From assembly GCF_021155775.2 (NCBI RefSeq), contig NC_060238.1:2156001-2220000 (forward strand): 64,000 nucleotides of DNA. Direction: 5' to 3'. Origin of the DNA: Neodiprion pinetum (lineage: Eukaryota > Arthropoda > Insecta > Hymenoptera > Diprionidae). The first letter of the stretch is position 1, and the number at the start of each line of letters is the position of its first letter. Position numbers and translations under genes: made by a program. This document shows positions 60,815-64,000 of this stretch, one piece after another. The notes below the pieces were generated by a model that saw nothing but the letters and a program-made list of their open reading frames with translations, searched no databases and was not told where the DNA came from.

Positions 60815-63218
60815 CAAATCAACACATTGATAATCATTATCTGGGATATGACATAAACGAAGGGGTGAGAGGTGAAGTGGAAAAGTATTTGTTCAAGGAA
60901 GGAATTAGCCACCTTAACGTCATCCGGGATCGACTGACCTCCCATCCCTTCGTTCTTTTCACCCCCTCCCTTCCATTCATCCCTTCGCATTCGGACGAAA
61001 ACGGGATCGTTCGAGATTATTAAGGGTAACCGGTGTATTTAGTTAAATTTGACAAATGGACGAGAAGTAATACGTACGTTTTAATTCTTGTTATTGTTAT
61101 GGTTTTTCAATCTATAGGAACGATTCGTTTTACTTCGGACTATAATCGACGAGGAAAAAAAAAAGAAAAATACCGATAGTCGTTCGTTAATCATCGAAAA
61201 TACTGACGAAAATTAGTTGAATACACGAAATTGGAGGAATAGTAATTTTTCGAATTTCAATTACCTGACTCGTTTCAACATTTATTTCATTTATCAAACC
61301 TGGGAGAACAACCGTCTATCCACGTAATTAATCGTGCGAGTTGATTTCGACGAAACTTTCAAATTCGCACATTCATTCCGTCTTTCAGTTTCTAAATTCT
61401 GCTTCAAATTTTCACTCTTCGTTATCGATCTAATCCAAATTCGATTTCTGATCAGACTGCGGGTAATTTTTTATTCCAAAGTGAATTGAATGAAACATCG
61501 AGATGCGTGACGGAAATTGATTCATCTTGTAGAAATAAATTGAAAAAAGAAACAAAAAAATTAATAACGCCGTTTGAAAGAGAGACAAGGAAAGAGCGAG
61601 TTAAAATGAACTAATGAAAGAATTGAACGAGAATGAGAAGACGTGATAAAAGACGACAATGGGACTTCACCTCTGGACCGGATGTGGGACTGGATAAACC
61701 CGTTTCTGCTTGATAATATATCTGTCCGATATCCACCGCAAACGTCATTCTAGGACTCATTCGGATTCATATCGCTATTTTATTATAGGCCACAAGATTA
61801 AAATATACAGTATTGCGAAATCTAAAGACGTTCGAGATTTCTTATCGCGTACAACCGTGACGTACGTATATCTCGTGACATTTCGACTTCCGTTAAGGAT
61901 CGTTGTATTAATTACATTACTTACAATTAACTAGTCAGAAGGAATTGTTGCAGTCCGCTGCAGTGCGTGGAGGTTTCAGAAATTCGTCGGAAGATTGAAA
62001 AAAAAAAATAAAAGAAGGAATTTTTTCGAAACGCGATATGATTTTTACTTCGATCGATCAATTATGCAAATTCAATATAGCGAGTGTTTTATCAAATTCG
62101 TGCGGTTAAATTACACCGGGAAACGAAGTTTAGACAATTTTTCCGTCGGCGTGAAAATCCATTCGTAATTGTTCAAATTCAAGCTCAATAGATGTACTGA
62201 AAAACGGAAAGTTATCGTTTCAATCCTTGTTTAAATCCCCGAATGCAATAAAGTTCAAGTTTCAATTTGTCTAACTTGAATTCAAGTCGTAATTTCTAAT
62301 CTGGTTTCAGTTTCAATAGAAATTCAAATAGTAAGTATCGTGTAATCCGGACGTGAAGTAATTGAAATATCTGCCGATCGAGTTTAAAATTAAATACAAA
62401 GTTCTGATTTAATGATTAATACGGACTTTATTATTCAAGCGCAGTTCAAGTTTTAAATACGTGAAACTAGAATTGAATCAATAATTTCCAATTTTACACA
62501 GAGTGTGAATTTAATGTTACAATCCTGGTTAAACTTCTCCGTTAAATTAATAAACTCCAAGTCGAAGCTGCAATGAAACTTTTCGTTCTAAATCAATCTG
62601 AATAATAATTTTGTAATTCGAACATTGAGAAAAACTAAACAAAAAAAAAATGTCTATATATATATATACGTATCACGCAACGAAACTTGAACGAGATGAT
62701 CTTCTAAATATCATCGATCTATAAAAAAAAATTCTAAATCTATAATCACAATGGTAATTTTTCATCTGCGATTTCGGGCAAGAAGAAATAGAAGAAAAAA
62801 CGAGAATAAAACTTGACGAACACAAATGAAATAATCTAGTGTAACGGAAAACCACTTGTCACAGCACTGTTTTGTTTTATTTTATTTATTTATTTTTTTT
62901 TCATCGCACACGTTTACATGCCTGTCTGCAATTGTAGCCATGACGGTACAGAGACCGGTGCAGAGAGTTTAGCCGAGAGGTAAGTCTGTGTGTGTTTGTG
63001 TTTGTGAGTGTGCGAGAGAGAGAGAGAGAGAGAGAGACAGAGACAGAGAGAACTGAGCGTATACGCGATATATATACACGTACACGTAGGACCAAATGCA
63101 GAGATGGTTGAATGTGTAGGTATATGAAATAACGACGAAACAAGCAACAAGTGACCTTAAAAAGTCTGCGGATAAAAATACGGTCTGGGCTGATCGAGTG
63201 CCGAGGCTGCTTCTGCTT

Positions 63219-63262
<44 letters not shown>

Positions 63263-64000
63263 ACCGGTATTCAATCCGCGACGATGCTTAACAAGATTTA
63301 TTATCCCTCCGCTTCGCATCTATCATACCTATTATATCCTACCTCGATATAAAATGACCGGAACGAAATTTTTGATGTTTGTGAAGAAAACAAAATATTG
63401 GAGAAAAAAAGGGATGAATAATCAAATTCAAAATAGTGTAAATTAACGTGTTTATATAAGTTTAACGTTGATAGGCTGATATTGAAAATTTTTCATAAAA
63501 TAATACAACGATTTAACGCTTGCGCTCTGACAAGAAGTGCAATTTTTTTTACCATTCTGAAATGTGTTCAAGTTATGATTAATTTTCGAAATTTTGTATT
63601 TGTAAGAAAATTAGCAATTTCTAACTGAAGTAACATCCGTCTAACCGAATCATGAATCAATCAACAATTTCGTGATTTGCTTGAAACGATTTCATTCGTT
63701 TTGAATTTTTATCAATATAATTTTTATACCGATAATTATTTCAAATTCCATCGCCTATCGTTTCCGAATTTTCCCAAAAAGATAAAAACTCTTTTCCCCA
63801 CCTTCTGATCAATCTCCCATCGTCAGTTGTACCAAACGCTATACAAATTTCATAGACTTCGATACCGTAGTTGGAAAAGTAGCTTCGCGGCAGCAGCAAA
63901 TGTGAACCGAAAGGGGGATGAGAATAAAAGGAGGGTGGAGAAAAGAAGAAAAGCGAAGCAAGGTGAAGTGAAGGGTGGAAGAACTCGAGGGGTTCGGAAC
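60815..64000. other. Right end of window without a supported gene
   Basis: AT-rich sequence with a degenerate AATTCAAG/TTCAAGTT-rich stretch (about 62160-62600), a GA microsatellite at about 63013-63050 and the GCT repeat at 63221. Open frames in this part are low-complexity or lack domains. Confidence 0.55.
63221..63260 (+). repeat. (GCT)13 trinucleotide repeat
   Basis: A perfect GCT run of 40 bases. Both strands stay open through it (poly-Leu or poly-Ser), but there is no flanking domain or splice context, so it is treated as non-coding. Confidence 0.93.

Noticed and set aside
63198..63446. Poly-Leu frame (plus) and poly-Ser frame (minus)
   Set aside because: They are translations of a (GCT)13 microsatellite and have no flanking domain.
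1..64000. CRISPR arrays, operons, rRNA, phage or bacterial genes
   Set aside because: No direct-repeat/spacer arrays, no ribosome-binding-site-led operons and no rRNA-like sequence; gene structure is plainly eukaryotic.

Overview
The window looks like nuclear DNA of an insect, most likely a hymenopteran (sawfly- or wasp-like). The reasons are short introns with canonical GT-AG ends, TATA plus TCAGT-type initiator promoters, AATAAA signals, abundant GA/CT microsatellites and homopolymers, AT-rich spacers, and a tandem family of secreted phospholipase A1-like lipases. The species is inferred and not proven. Every gene I can support is on the + strand and is split into small exons. No bacterial features, CRISPR arrays, rRNA or convincing tRNA genes were seen.

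Region 1 (about 2.2-16.1 kb) is a head-to-tail cluster of four intact four-exon lipase genes of the pancreatic-lipase/PLA1 family. Each has a signal peptide, a GHSLG nucleophile elbow, a catalytic Asp in an [ML]DPA motif and a catalytic His in a C-[AS]-H-[SA]-R motif, with a short lid. All splice sites are at the same positions and phase. They form two sister pairs (genes 1-2 and genes 3-4). The second pair has gained an acidic N-terminal segment.

Region 2 (about 31.4-37.8 kb) holds two tandem genes for small secreted six-cysteine peptides with inhibitor-cystine-knot (knottin) spacing. Each has a non-coding first exon, a signal-peptide exon and a knot exon. The second gene carries two alternative knot exons (37000-37149 and 37539-37646). 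Both are in phase with the same signal exon and have the same cysteine spacing, so one promoter could make two different knottins. A partial third copy of the repeat unit, without a gene, lies at about 38.4-39.7 kb.

The rest (about 16-31 kb and 38-64 kb) has no coding gene I can support. It holds microsatellites, a foldback transposon family with TACGRGGAATTCCATGC termini (681 bp copy at 60134-60814, relatives at 43.4 and 33.1 kb), a 323-bp long hairpin at 33865-34187, a 173-bp hairpin at 53277-53449, a dispersed repeat pair (28.45 and 55.41 kb) and a 148-bp tandem duplication at 45.8-46.1 kb. Some GC-richer patches may be regulatory or untranslated exons of genes outside the window.

The lipases would be secreted, acting in digestion, yolk, haemolymph or venom/saliva. 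The knottins would be secreted peptides of unknown target. I see no direct functional link between the two clusters.
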